Source: Auritidibacter ignavus
GTDB taxonomy: Bacteria; Actinomycetota; Actinomycetes; Actinomycetales; Micrococcaceae
Direction: 5' to 3'
DNA length: 63,229 nucleotides
NCBI RefSeq assembly: GCF_003703835.1
Contig: NZ_RDQR01000014.1
Span: 1-63,229 of the forward strand
Shown: piece by piece, positions 25,140 through 34,338 of the stretch
Layout: each line of letters opens with the position of its first letter
How positions within the stretch are numbered: position 1 is the first letter of the stretch
Position numbers and translations under genes: made by a program
Notes under the pieces: model-generated
Databases searched by the model: none
Told to the model about the DNA's origin: nothing
The model's input: only the letters and a program-made list of their open reading frames with translations

Positions 25140-28100
25140 GTGAGCCCATCACAGGATCCCATCACGGACGAGTCGGTCCAGGCCTGGGCTCAGTCCCTGG
25201 CGCAAACCACCCAACAGCCCCTGCCGACGATTCTGCAAACCTTAGCCACCGATACCGACCGCGAGGTTTTTAGCGAACTCCTCCATCGTGTGATCCGCCC
25301 CGATGACCCGGGTGAAACCGTCGACGCCATCACCGAACTGAGGTCTCGCCCACGCCAGGGGTGGCCCGAAAACGTCGAGGCGGCACTGAAAACAGCCGCC
25401 CGCTTTGCCCGGCGCGCACCCGGCTATGCTCGCAACCAGATCATCAACGTGATGGCCGAAGGACTGGATGCTGTCATTGATACCCCGCAGACCGAGCCGA
25501 CCCCCGGTGCCGACCTGCAGATTATGGAAGCTAGCGTGCTCGGCCGGTCGCAGGCTGCCAAACGCGTGGAACGTCTGCGGGTGCTGCTGGACCGACCGGC
25601 GTGGGGCTCGGTTACCGTCCCGTTGGCCGAGGTCTTAGCTCCGGCCCCGCACTGGGCGTTCAAAGAAACCATCCGCGACCTGGAAACGGTGCTGGGACCA
25701 CTGCTGGAGTTACTGGCCAGCACGAACCGGGCCGAGGCCTCAGAGCACCCCGACGACACCTGGGAACCGCGGGCGGTCTTCCTCAAGATCCAGTACGACT
25801 GCCAGCTCACGGTGCTCGAGCACCTGGTGCTGAACCTGTGCGAACGCCAAGAGCTGCGCGGACTAGTGCTCGGCCTCGATCTGCCCACGCCCTTTGATAC
25901 CACCAGCTCGACACAGCTGACCGAGCTACATCAGCGCTTCGCCACGGTTCTCCAGCGGGTCTATACCGCCACCGGCCACCGGGCAGTCATCCGGCTCAAC
26001 ACCGCCGACCACCGCGCGCTGAGCGGCGCCCAGCAGTCATATGTCCTCTGGTCGGCTTGGATTCAGCACGTCATGACCCCTGAGATCATGGAGCGGGCAG
26101 ATCTGCGGATCCGGGTGGTCAACCCCTGGGATACCCAGCAACTGCACCGGCTGGCTGAACTCTACGACCTCGAAGCACACCTGTACCCCGGTGGATCGGT
26201 GACTACCGAGCTGATGCGAGGTGTACCCGCTGAACTAGTCGAGCACTTACAGGCCGAACACCACCGGGTACGGCGCTATGGTCTGCTGGTGTGGCAGACC
26301 GATACCCGGCTGATTATCCGGGCCCTGTACCACCGCCTCCTGCACGGTGACGTGGCTGCGGGCCTGGACCAACAGCCCTTGAACGGGCCCTATTTCGGAT
26401 TCCAGACCCGGCCGGTGTACCCCCATCAGGATTCTCTGCAGCAGTTACGCGCCGGACGACAGATCCTTGCCTGCCTGCCCGACTCTCAGCTCGGGACACC
26501 ATCGGTAACGGCACACACGCTGAATACGCCAGATGATGTGCGTGCCGTCGTGGATCGGGCTGTTGCAGCACAGCGACCAGATCAGCAAGATCAGCACCCC
26601 GAACCGGATGTCCTCTCCCATCTCTCGGAGCGAGTGGCTGTTGTCGATGAGCTCATCGCGACCATGGATACCCAGCGCGATCAATTGCTGGAGGTGCTAT
26701 GTTCGGAAACCGGACGAACCCTGACCGACGCGGTGGAAGAATACGGTGACGCCATCGATGCGGTCCGGTGGAACCAGACCGTTGCCCAACAGTTACCCGC
26801 GCTACGCGGTGCCCGCCCTGTTGCGGCCACCCCGACCTTGCTTCTCAGTGGCCGATCCCATCCGCTGGTCGAAGTCTTCGGCGTGGTGACGGCAATCTAT
26901 CTCACCGGCGGAGGCTGTGTCATCTCGCCCGACCCGCTCACGGCTCGCACCACCGCGGTGAGCGTGGACATCCTACAGCGCACCCTGGCCGAGCGTCTCG
27001 TCGATTTCGCGGTGGTCCGGGCCGGCGACGAGGACTTTTTGGGTCGAGTGCTCTGTACCGACCCGCGGTGGGCCACGGTCGTGCACTTCGGGCCCGATAC
27101 CGCAGCCCACCGATTGCGGATCATGAAACCCGATATGCCCTTGATCTCCGGGTTCTCATCGAAAAACGCCATGATCATTACCCCCACCGCCGATATTGAC
27201 CAGGCGGTGGCCGATGTGGTCACCTCGGCCTTCACCACCGCCGGACAGACTCCAGCGTCGTGTTCGCTCGTGGTGCTGGTTGGTTCCATGACCGGCTCCG
27301 CACGATTCAAAAACCAGCTGGTCGATGCCACCGAATCCCTCGAAATCGGATACCCTACCGATCCGCGGGTTCACCTCGGGCGACTCGTGGAACCACCGGC
27401 CACACCCCTCAACCGCGGATTGCGCGAATTAGGGCCCGGAGAATCCTGGTGGCTGGCCCCAGCCGAGCAGGACAGCACCGGTCGGCTCTACTCGCCGGGA
27501 CTGCGAGCCGGAGTGCGGGTGGGCTCGGATGCCCACATCAGCGAATACCGTGGTCCGGTACTGTCAATTATGGAGGCCGACACTGTGGAAGACGCTATCG
27601 AGATCATCAACATGACTCCCTACGGTCTCAGTGCTGGCATCCACACCGCCGATGAGCACTCTCAACGGGTTTTTCGGGAGAAGATTCATGCTCCCATCCA
27701 CTTCTACAACGCGCCCATCAACCGCATCCGCCCTGGAATCCTCGGGCTGACTGGGGTGAAGCACTCCGCCTCCGGGATGTTGGGGGCCCTGGGCGCCCGC
27801 TCCTGGCTCAACCAGTTCATGACGTGGCGTGACGCTGCCCGCACCACCCCACAATCTCAACCCTCCGCTTTGGTTAGCGCACTGGCAGGTCTACCCACTG
27901 CGGTGCAACGCCTCTTGGCCGCGGCCGAAGCCGATGGTGTGGCTAGCGACTGGGTCAGTGAAGCAGCCCGCTCGGATGCCCGCGAGCTAAAAACACTGCT
28001 GGGCACCCACCAGGTAGCCTCCCCGGCCGGGCTCCCACGACAGCACAGGATCATCGTCGAAGCCTGGGCCGAACCCACACCGGTGACCATCCGCTGGGAA

Positions 28101-28544
28101 ACCGGACCGCTGCAACACCTGCTCCGCGTGGTCGCTGCAGGGTTAGCGATCGGTGCCACCATGACCGTCTCAGTGCCCCACGACCTACCCGAGCAGTTGC
28201 GCCAGCTGTTGGACCTGGATTCCACCGTGACCTACCGGTGCGAAGACGCCAGTAGCTTCCGGCGTAGCCTCCAAAAACAGCCCGCACCCGAACGGGCCAC
28301 CGCCAGCGGACGTTTGATTCCCGAAATCACTGCCGAACCCCGGATTCGCCTGATTACCGATCACTCCACCCCCGAGGCCCAAGCCCACGGTAACCAGCTT
28401 GCCAGCGCAATCCTGCACGCCCGCGGTGCCGAAGCCCCGGTGACGCTGGTGCACCGTCCTGTCGTGAGTGCATCCCGGCTGGAAATGATGCCATTTGTGC
28501 ACGAAAAATCGTCTCTGAGCAGTCGTGAAGTGCGGGAGAACTGA
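25140..28544 (+). CDS. PutA-like protein with both active sites lost (apparent pseudoenzyme)
   Basis: An intact 1134-aa frame that aligns along its length with PutA at 8740. Residues about 110-440 correspond to the proline dehydrogenase barrel, but the lysine of VSIKASSI, the INMDMEE box, RLVKGAN and the YLVRR arginines are all replaced. Residues about 480-920 match the aldehyde dehydrogenase fold, yet PWNFP is missing, ETSGKDA reads GFSSKNA, and GQKCSA reads GQTPAS, putting Pro705 at the cysteine position. The surrounding structure-bearing residues are well kept (DQAVADVVTSAF, GPVLSIMEADTVEDAIE, MTPYGLSAGIH). GTG 25140 starts it. There is no frameshift or stop, which points to selection for a non-catalytic role, possibly sensing or scaffolding. 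Confidence 0.85.
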   Translation: MSPSQDPITDESVQAWAQSLAQTTQQPLPTILQTLATDTDREVFSELLHRVIRPDDPGETVDAITELRSRPRQGWPENVEAALKTAARFARRAPGYARNQIINVMAEGLDAVIDTPQTEPTPGADLQIMEASVLGRSQAAKRVERLRVLLDRPAWGSVTVPLAEVLAPAPHWAFKETIRDLETVLGPLLELLASTNRAEASEHPDDTWEPRAVFLKIQYDCQLTVLEHLVLNLCERQELRGLVLGLDLPTPFDTTSSTQLTELHQRFATVLQRVYTATGHRAVIRLNTADHRALSGAQQSYVLWSAWIQHVMTPEIMERADLRIRVVNPWDTQQLHRLAELYDLEAHLYPGGSVTTELMRGVPAELVEHLQAEHHRVRRYGLLVWQTDTRLIIRALYHRLLHGDVAAGLDQQPLNGPYFGFQTRPVYPHQDSLQQLRAGRQILACLPDSQLGTPSVTAHTLNTPDDVRAVVDRAVAAQRPDQQDQHPEPDVLSHLSERVAVVDELIATMDTQRDQLLEVLCSETGRTLTDAVEEYGDAIDAVRWNQTVAQQLPALRGARPVAATPTLLLSGRSHPLVEVFGVVTAIYLTGGGCVISPDPLTARTTAVSVDILQRTLAERLVDFAVVRAGDEDFLGRVLCTDPRWATVVHFGPDTAAHRLRIMKPDMPLISGFSSKNAMIITPTADIDQAVADVVTSAFTTAGQTPASCSLVVLVGSMTGSARFKNQLVDATESLEIGYPTDPRVHLGRLVEPPATPLNRGLRELGPGESWWLAPAEQDSTGRLYSPGLRAGVRVGSDAHISEYRGPVLSIMEADTVEDAIEIINMTPYGLSAGIHTADEHSQRVFREKIHAPIHFYNAPINRIRPGILGLTGVKHSASGMLGALGARSWLNQFMTWRDAARTTPQSQPSALVSALAGLPTAVQRLLAAAEADGVASDWVSEAARSDARELKTLLGTHQVASPAGLPRQHRIIVEAWAEPTPVTIRWETGPLQHLLRVVAAGLAIGATMTVSVPHDLPEQLRQLLDLDSTVTYRCEDASSFRRSLQKQPAPERATASGRLIPEITAEPRIRLITDHSTPEAQAHGNQLASAILHARGAEAPVTLVHRPVVSASRLEMMPFVHEKSSLSSREVREN

Positions 28545-28677
28545 CGCGACCCGCACCGCAACGGAGCAACGTTACCGGCAAGACACCTCACGTTATTCAT
28601 ACGCTAACCCTCGTATGTTGAGCTAGGCATCACCGGTTACTCACACCTTTGAATATTGCAACAGCGAGGTCGCCGTC

Positions 28678-29886
28678 GTGGAAAATGCGCCAACAACACG
28701 GGCAGAAGCCCGTCGTCAACAACGGGTAGCAGCGACGAACCGTTGGACGCGGCCGGTAGCGGTGGTGGCCGCAACCCTCGCCTCAGCGGTGGCGATCAGC
28801 TACAGCGTAATCGCCGATCCCCCGGCCACCTCGGCCAAAGCCGACGGCGATGCTCAACGCACCGTCTCAACGATCGATACGGCTCTGCCACTGGCCTCCA
28901 CCCACGTTTCGGTCGAGATGGGGGCCACTCTGGCCTCCATGCGACTGGGGCTATCTCCACTGGGCGGACCGGCCTACGATGAAGCCACCCTCAGCGCTGC
29001 CGGCATCAATATCCAGCAGGCCGGAGCCGGTGGCATCAAATCCTTACCCGGCGATATCAAACTCTCTCATCCGGTGGCCTCCACCCGCATCTCCTCACCG
29101 TTCGGCATGCGGAAGAACCCCACCGGCCCCGGCTTCCAATTCCACATCGGCCAGGACTACCCGGTGCCGTCTGGCACCCCGGTACGTGCCTCGGCGGACG
29201 GTACGGTGCGCTTCGCCGGCTGGCACCCCACCGGCGGGATGCGCGTGGAAATCGACCACGGTCACGGCGTGGCCACCGCCTACTCGCACAACTCCCAGCT
29301 GGCCGTGCGCGTCGGCGATCAGGTCTCCCGCGGCGAGCTGATCGCAGCCGCCGGGTCCACCGGAAACTCGACCGGCCCCCACGTGCACTTCGAAGTCATC
29401 GTCAACGGTCGCTGGGTCGATCCGGCCGACTACCTGCCGGCCGTGCCAAACCAGCCACGGGCGATGACCGAAGAAGAACTGCGCCGACTCTACGAGGTGG
29501 ACGAACCCACTGAGTCCGCCTCCCCGTCGGAGGAACCCAGCGAGTCCGCCTCCCCATCGGAATCCGCTTCACCGTCACCGAGCGCCGCACCGAGTTCGAC
29601 CCCCCGGGAGTCTCGCTCTTCTGCACCGTCTCGGTCCTCGGCACCCTCGCGCGGATCCTCGCGTTCACAGGCACCCTCTCGGACGCAGGCCCCCTCGCGC
29701 TCGCAATCGCCGAGCCGACCACAGAGCACCCCGAGTCGTTCGTCCTCGGCCCCGTCTCCCCGGCCCTCCCGGTCGACCCCGACATCCCGGCCCACCACCC
29801 CGCCCGCCGAGCGCCCCACGCCCACGCAACCGACGGAAACGAAGGCTGCCGCAGCGACCTCGGTCCCCGGCACATCGAACGACTAA
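28678..29886 (+). CDS. Secreted or membrane-anchored M23 family metallopeptidase
   Basis: A 402-aa protein. Residues about 23-45 are a signal or anchor helix. Residues about 135-260 are the LytM/M23 domain with complete zinc and catalytic motifs: FHIGQDY (His, Asp) and GPHVHFEV (HxH). From residue about 275 to the end the protein is a Ser/Pro/Arg-rich low-complexity tail, as found on wall-spanning proteins. M23 enzymes cut peptide cross-links in peptidoglycan, here likely for cell growth or separation. GTG 28678 is used. A CATACG-N8-CGTATG repeat lies upstream at 28598-28617. It is separated by 133 bp from the PutA-like gene and probably unrelated to it. Confidence 0.9.
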   Translation: MENAPTTRAEARRQQRVAATNRWTRPVAVVAATLASAVAISYSVIADPPATSAKADGDAQRTVSTIDTALPLASTHVSVEMGATLASMRLGLSPLGGPAYDEATLSAAGINIQQAGAGGIKSLPGDIKLSHPVASTRISSPFGMRKNPTGPGFQFHIGQDYPVPSGTPVRASADGTVRFAGWHPTGGMRVEIDHGHGVATAYSHNSQLAVRVGDQVSRGELIAAAGSTGNSTGPHVHFEVIVNGRWVDPADYLPAVPNQPRAMTEEELRRLYEVDEPTESASPSEEPSESASPSESASPSPSAAPSSTPRESRSSAPSRSSAPSRGSSRSQAPSRTQAPSRSQSPSRPQSTPSRSSSAPSPRPSRSTPTSRPTTPPAERPTPTQPTETKAAAATSVPGTSND

Positions 29887-30167
29887 AAGACCACGGGGCG
29901 ATCCTCCCGGTTGCGTTTGAACTCACACCACTTTGCAACGACGGGATCTCTACGCTCTGGGCGCTGGAATCTAGGACAGCTGGCTCACCGCTGGTCCGGC
30001 TGTGCCCAGATGAGGCTGATCTTCCTCGGCTCCGAACGAGCTCTGGTGGTAGCAACCGCCGCACTCGGCTGGTGGATACCGCTGATCGTCACGGTCCTGG
30101 TAGGCCCACCCAAATGATCGCTCACCCCACCACCACCGGACAGGGTGAGCCTTGTGAGTCTTCGTCC

Positions 30168-30173
30168 TAGACT
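30168..30173 (+). promoter_or_regulatory. -10 element of an apparently leaderless promoter (MFS gene)
   Basis: TAGACT lies seven nt before ATG 30181 and no Shine-Dalgarno intervenes. This spacing favours ATG 30181 over an upstream GTG at 30145. Confidence 0.5.
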
Positions 30174-30180
30174 AAACACC

Positions 30181-31476
30181 ATGCCCCGTTCCGTCCCCCG
30201 CCCCGCTGACCGGCCACGCTCCGCTCCCGGTTGGTTGTGGGTGTTGGTCGTTGCGGCGGTGCTCACCCAGACCGGGGTGCAACTGTTGCGTCCGGTGACC
30301 AGCTATCAGCTGCTCTCTTTCGGATACGGTGAAACCGAGATCGGGGCCACCACCGCCGTCTACGCCATCTTGCCCCTCGTGCTCGCCATGCCACTGGGCC
30401 GAGCCACCAGCGTTATCGGCGATATCCGTTGGATCATGATCTGTGGCACGGTGCTGCTGGGCGCCGGCGGGGCCGTGCTGGGATCAGCCACCGAGCTGAT
30501 CGGGGTCTTCGCCGGCTCAATATTGCTGGGGGTGGGCCACCTGATGTTCACCCTCGCCGGCCAATCAGTGGTCTCGCGCCGATCCTCGGCCACCGTCATG
30601 GATTTAGGGTTCGGACTGTTTACCGCCGCCTTCTCGGCCGGGCAAATGCTCGGGCCGTTCCTGTCGGGGCTCATCCTGGGATCTCGGGCTGAAGCCTCCG
30701 AGATCACCACCGCTCTGTGGGTCGGTTCCCTGCTATGCTTCGGGGCCGTGCCCCTACTGTTCGGCCTACGTGGTTCCTCGTCCGACCAGGACTCCGTAGC
30801 CAGATCCCGCAACGAGGGCGACCAGCGCACCCAGACTGGGAGCCTGCCCATCTCAGGCACCAAACCCACGGCGCTACGGATTCTTCGGGTCCCAGGCATC
30901 GCCTCGAACATGTTCGCCGCCCTGGCCATGCTGGCGATGATCGACATTCTCGTGGCGTTTATGCCACTGGTCGGCGAAAGCCTTGGCGTCTCGCCGCTGG
31001 TTATCGGGGCGCTGTTGTCGGCTCGCGGGCTGGCCTCGGTGATCTCCCGAGTGTTCCTGCCCATCGTCACCCGTCACGTCTACCGCAATACGGTGCTGAT
31101 TGGCGCAGTGGGGATCTCCGGGATCGCCGTAGCCTTAGTGCCGGTGGTGCTGAACGATTCTGCGGTAGGCATTGTAGCCGCGGGCGTGCTGATCAGTATC
31201 GGCGGGGTCTTCTTGGGCTTGGGCCAACCGTTGACCATGACCCAGATCTCCCAGGCGGTACCACTCAACTGGCGCTCGCCGGCCCTGGCCCTGCGGCTGG
31301 TGGGTAACCGTGTTGGACAAGTCCTCATCCCGCTGGTGGCCGGGCTGGTGGCGACTCCCTGGGGTCCGGCCGGTGGGATCTGGTGCGCCAGTGCGCTCTT
31401 GCTGGTCTCCGCTACCGAACGACTGGGATTGAGACGATGGGGACCAGATCCCGATGAACGCGACCGCGATAACTAA
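30181..31476 (+). CDS. MFS transporter (12-TM)
   Basis: A 431-aa major facilitator with two sets of about six helices, the second set following a charged central loop (residues about 205-245). Features include LLRPVTSYQLLSFGYGETEIG in the first extracytoplasmic turn and GPFLSGLILG in helix 5. ATG 30181 is preferred because a TAGACT hexamer lies seven nt before it, suggesting leaderless expression; the alternative GTG 30145 would place the hexamer inside the gene. Substrate unknown. It is downstream of the peptidase gene with a 294-bp gap and convergent with the Pro-rich surface protein. Confidence 0.85.
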   Translation: MPRSVPRPADRPRSAPGWLWVLVVAAVLTQTGVQLLRPVTSYQLLSFGYGETEIGATTAVYAILPLVLAMPLGRATSVIGDIRWIMICGTVLLGAGGAVLGSATELIGVFAGSILLGVGHLMFTLAGQSVVSRRSSATVMDLGFGLFTAAFSAGQMLGPFLSGLILGSRAEASEITTALWVGSLLCFGAVPLLFGLRGSSSDQDSVARSRNEGDQRTQTGSLPISGTKPTALRILRVPGIASNMFAALAMLAMIDILVAFMPLVGESLGVSPLVIGALLSARGLASVISRVFLPIVTRHVYRNTVLIGAVGISGIAVALVPVVLNDSAVGIVAAGVLISIGGVFLGLGQPLTMTQISQAVPLNWRSPALALRLVGNRVGQVLIPLVAGLVATPWGPAGGIWCASALLLVSATERLGLRRWGPDPDERDRDN

Positions 31477-31494
31477 CGAGTGCGCTCCAGGCTG

Positions 31495-32769
31495 TTACGT
31501 AGCCTGGGTTTCATTGCCGGGACCGTGGTCGCGGTGGCGGGAGGCTATCACGAAGTAGACCACCGTTGAGGCCACGACCAGTAGCCCCAGGGTCAGTACG
31601 ATCCAGACCCAGGTCTGTGAGTTCTGACGGGTCAGCGGGACTGTTTCTTCGCTCTGCTCAGCCTGTTCGTTCAATTGCTTTTGTTCACGTTCTTCGACGG
31701 AGTTCTCAATCTCGTCCCAGGACATCGCCGGCGCTGTCGAGCGTTGCTCAGAGGGCTCGACATAGGCGCCCTGTGGCGGGCGTCGTAAGGCTGCGCCCTG
31801 ATCCGATCCGAGGCCAAAGGCATCGTGGATGACTCCGGTGGGTCCGGAGGCGACATAACCCCTCCCCTCCGGGACGTCCTCGGGGCTCGGAGTTTGCTTG
31901 ATGTCGGGCTCACCGCCACCCGTGTCGCGGGCCCCACCGGAGCCGTCTGGTTGCTCGGCGCCGGGCTGAGGGGGCCCGCCGGGTTGCTGGGGTTGACCCG
32001 GTTGGTGCGGTTCTCCAGGTTGTGGTGGCTGTTCCGGTTGCGCGGGTTCTTCCGGTTGGTCGGGTTGGCCCGGTCTCGGGGTGTTAGGAGGAGCATCAGG
32101 TTGCTGTCCTCCAGAATCACCCGGCCTGGTTCCTGGTCCGGGACTGGAAGTGGGGGAAGGGTCCTGGCCGGGGGAGGGAGGCGACGTAGCACTTGGCGAT
32201 TGACTGTCGGACGGAGCGAAGGGGCCCACGGTGACCGAACACGTGGTGATAACCTCGTCGTCGCGGGTGACCTGCAGATTGAGCTCTTCCTGGCGGAGGT
32301 CACTGCCTTTGGGCCAGTAGACCACACGGGAGTCAGTGATCTGTACCGTCCCGGTGATAGCGGGTGGAGCGTGGCTGATCTCGTCACCCTCAGCTAGCCC
32401 GGTGAAGGTAATCGTGACCGGGGCCTTAGTGGTCGAGGTCGACCGACAGGTGATCTCGTCGTCGGGATCAGCTGGGGGTGATTCGGTGGTCTCGTGACTG
32501 CTCGGCTCGCTCGTGGGAGAGGACGGCTCATTAGGTGAAGACTGCTCTGTCGGTGAGGCAGAGTCATCGACCAGCTCGGTGGTCGGCGAGCCGGTCCCGG
32601 GCTGCAGACGGGGCTCGCCACTGGGGGTGCTGGGTTGCTGTGTCGCACCGGGTGTCTCGGTGGGCGCAGAGGTGGCTGGAAGCGTCGTGAGCGTGAGGGG
32701 AGCAACGAGGGAGGCGAGGCAGAGTGGCGTGAGCGCAACGAGACGCCACGACGATTTCACCGTGCGCAT
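31495..32769 (-). CDS. Secreted, C-terminally anchored Pro/Ser-rich surface protein (unknown function)
   Basis: A 424-aa protein with a signal peptide (residues about 1-35, cleavage near SAPTET). A Ser/Thr/Pro-rich spacer (about 36-105) precedes a small beta-type domain (about 107-190) with two cysteines (in EITCRSTS and TTCSVTV) that could form a disulfide. A long Pro/Gln/Gly-rich repeat region follows (about 195-280). A charged, Gln/Glu-rich segment (about 335-375) leads to a transmembrane helix (about 385-408) and a short basic tail. AAGGAG is six nt before ATG 32769. The plan suggests a stalk-borne surface protein with one exposed domain. No family was recognised. Confidence 0.75.
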   Translation of the reverse strand: MRTVKSSWRLVALTPLCLASLVAPLTLTTLPATSAPTETPGATQQPSTPSGEPRLQPGTGSPTTELVDDSASPTEQSSPNEPSSPTSEPSSHETTESPPADPDDEITCRSTSTTKAPVTITFTGLAEGDEISHAPPAITGTVQITDSRVVYWPKGSDLRQEELNLQVTRDDEVITTCSVTVGPFAPSDSQSPSATSPPSPGQDPSPTSSPGPGTRPGDSGGQQPDAPPNTPRPGQPDQPEEPAQPEQPPQPGEPHQPGQPQQPGGPPQPGAEQPDGSGGARDTGGGEPDIKQTPSPEDVPEGRGYVASGPTGVIHDAFGLGSDQGAALRRPPQGAYVEPSEQRSTAPAMSWDEIENSVEEREQKQLNEQAEQSEETVPLTRQNSQTWVWIVLTLGLLVVASTVVYFVIASRHRDHGPGNETQAT

Positions 32770-32826
32770 TCTCACTCCTTGGGGCTCTCAAATCGGTGTG
32801 ACCCGGTAGGTCTGCTGGCTAAGTTC

Positions 32827-33039
32827 TTATGGCATTCCGGATAGTGCGCGGACTTGTCGTGCTTGAAGCCCTCGGTCGGAGGGCTCAAGATCAAATTCTA
32901 CGCGTTGACCTTCAAGAAGTTTCTTGAATCCTTCATGGTCAATAAATTTATAGTGTACGAACACGTCATCGTTTTGGTCGGACGTAATAAAACCAAAGCC
33001 CTTTTCGGCGTTGAACCAACGAACAGTGCCTTGAGGCAT
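32827..33039 (-). CDS. Cold-shock domain protein, CspA family
   Basis: A 70-aa nucleic-acid-binding protein with RNP1-type KGFGFI and RNP2-type VFVHY motifs on a five-strand barrel. The variant spacing ([17 protein letters not shown]) and a short C-terminal extension ([11 protein letters not shown]) mark it as a CspA-like single-domain protein. These act as RNA chaperones. It is located between the surface protein and an S4-domain gene, each apparently transcribed from its own promoter. Confidence 0.95.
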   Translation of the reverse strand: MPQGTVRWFNAEKGFGFITSDQNDDVFVHYKFIDHEGFKKLLEGQRVEFDLEPSDRGLQARQVRALSGMP

Positions 33040-33153
33040 GGCCGAGTACTCACTCCCTGCTGCGTGCCACAGCGTTGTCTCCAGACGTCACGGATCTGCA
33101 CGACGTCAATTCAGGGACTATTCTAGCCAGAATGTGAGCCAGTATTGGTGTGA

Positions 33154-33549
33154 TTAGCGGGAGCTATAGCCACGTAACTTATCTAGTTGGCGACGTTCTT
33201 TCTTGGTCGGCCGCCCGGCTCCGCGTTCGCGATAGGGTACGGCAAGTAAGTGTCGCGGTATGGGTTCTGGAGAGTGGTCAACATAGTGTTGGACGGCCAC
33301 CGGGGCCCCAACGCGTCGGGAGAGCAAACCGGTGACTTCGAGAATGCGTTCGCGACCGGGTTGACGGAAGCTCACGGTATCGCCGACGTGGACTTTTTGG
33401 GAGGGTTTGACGGATTCACCGTCAATTTTCACGTGCCCGCCTTTGCATGCTGCGGTGGCTGCCGAACGAGTTTTATACATCCGCACCGACCAGAGCCAGA
33501 CGTCGATGCGCACCGCTGAGGGATGACCAGTGGCAGTGGAGTTACTCAT
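33154..33549 (-). CDS. S4-domain RNA-binding protein, Hsp15-like
   Basis: A 131-aa protein with an S4 domain at residues about 14-75 (RIDVWLWSVRMYKTRSAATAA, GGHVKIDGESVKPSQKVHVGD) and a basic tail containing GRPTKKERRQLDKLRG, the usual end of Hsp15 proteins. Hsp15 binds the 50S subunit carrying nascent chains. The start overlaps the end of the flavin reductase gene by 8 bp, so translation is probably coupled. Confidence 0.9.
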   Translation of the reverse strand: MSNSTATGHPSAVRIDVWLWSVRMYKTRSAATAACKGGHVKIDGESVKPSQKVHVGDTVSFRQPGRERILEVTGLLSRRVGAPVAVQHYVDHSPEPIPRHLLAVPYRERGAGRPTKKERRQLDKLRGYSSR

Positions 33550-34090
33550 TGCCTTCGGCAGTCTTCAGATCTCGGAAAGCTCGGCGGTGTCGCACCAACG
33601 GTGAGGTTTGCTCGGTGCTGGAGGCCAGACCGTGGACTTCGAGAAGGACAATGTGGTGGTCGCCAGCTGGCAATTCGGCGTAGACGGAGGTGTCCAACCA
33701 CTGGGCGGCTCCCTGAAGAAAAATAGAACCGCGTTCGGAATAGCGCAAGTCCAATCCGGCAAACCGGTCCTTACTGCGTGAAGCCAGCTGGGCGCAGATG
33801 TGAGATTGGCGTGACCCCATGATGGAGACACCGATGTGATCGGCTTCTCGCATCCGGGGCCAGGTGCGGGAGTGGTTCTGAATGGCAAAAGACACCAGAG
33901 GGGGTTCCACGGAGACACCGACGGTGAAGGAGGTGGCCACCAAACCTTCTTTAACCCCTTGAGCGTATCCGGCTAACGCCACGACGCCGGTGGGGTACTG
34001 TTCCAGGGCGTGACGCAAATTGTGAGGTGAGATGTCCTGAGTGAGGTCGGCACGTAACTCCGAAAATACGTCAAAGCTGGTCGCGGTCAT
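33542..34090 (-). CDS. Flavin reductase family protein (NAD(P)H:flavin oxidoreductase)
   Basis: A 182-aa flavin reductase-like split barrel with the characteristic start (HALEQYPTGVVALAG), GLVATSFTVGVSVEPPLVSFAI, and NHSRTWPRM/GVSIMG. Such proteins reduce free FMN or FAD and often serve a partner monooxygenase. The end overlaps the S4 gene. The class B monooxygenase at 35182 carries its own FAD and NADPH sites and does not need a reductase, so partnership is doubtful. ATG 34090 is used rather than a GTG one codon earlier. Confidence 0.88.
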   Translation of the reverse strand: MTATSFDVFSELRADLTQDISPHNLRHALEQYPTGVVALAGYAQGVKEGLVATSFTVGVSVEPPLVSFAIQNHSRTWPRMREADHIGVSIMGSRQSHICAQLASRSKDRFAGLDLRYSERGSIFLQGAAQWLDTSVYAELPAGDHHIVLLEVHGLASSTEQTSPLVRHRRAFRDLKTAEGNE

Positions 34091-34338
34091 CACAAACTCT
34101 CTGTGTTTTGTGTGCGCCCCGAATTCCCCGAAGATGAGCTAAACTCGGACGCGGTACTTGCCACTGTGGGGTATCCACAGGACCGAATCGTCACCTGGAG
34201 CACCCCACTACTCGCGAAGAGGGTTGCCGTTCCATCAGCCAGGGCTGTCAACGATGGAAACTCGTGATTCACGTTGTCTCAGTGGTCTTTAGCTTAGGCA
34301 TTGAAGCCTGTGGGGTCAATTCGATAGGTCACGTGATG

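Noticed and set aside
28678-31476. M23 peptidase and MFS gene as part of the pseudoenzyme locus
   Set aside because: Gaps of 133 and 294 bp, their own promoters and unrelated functions argue against it.
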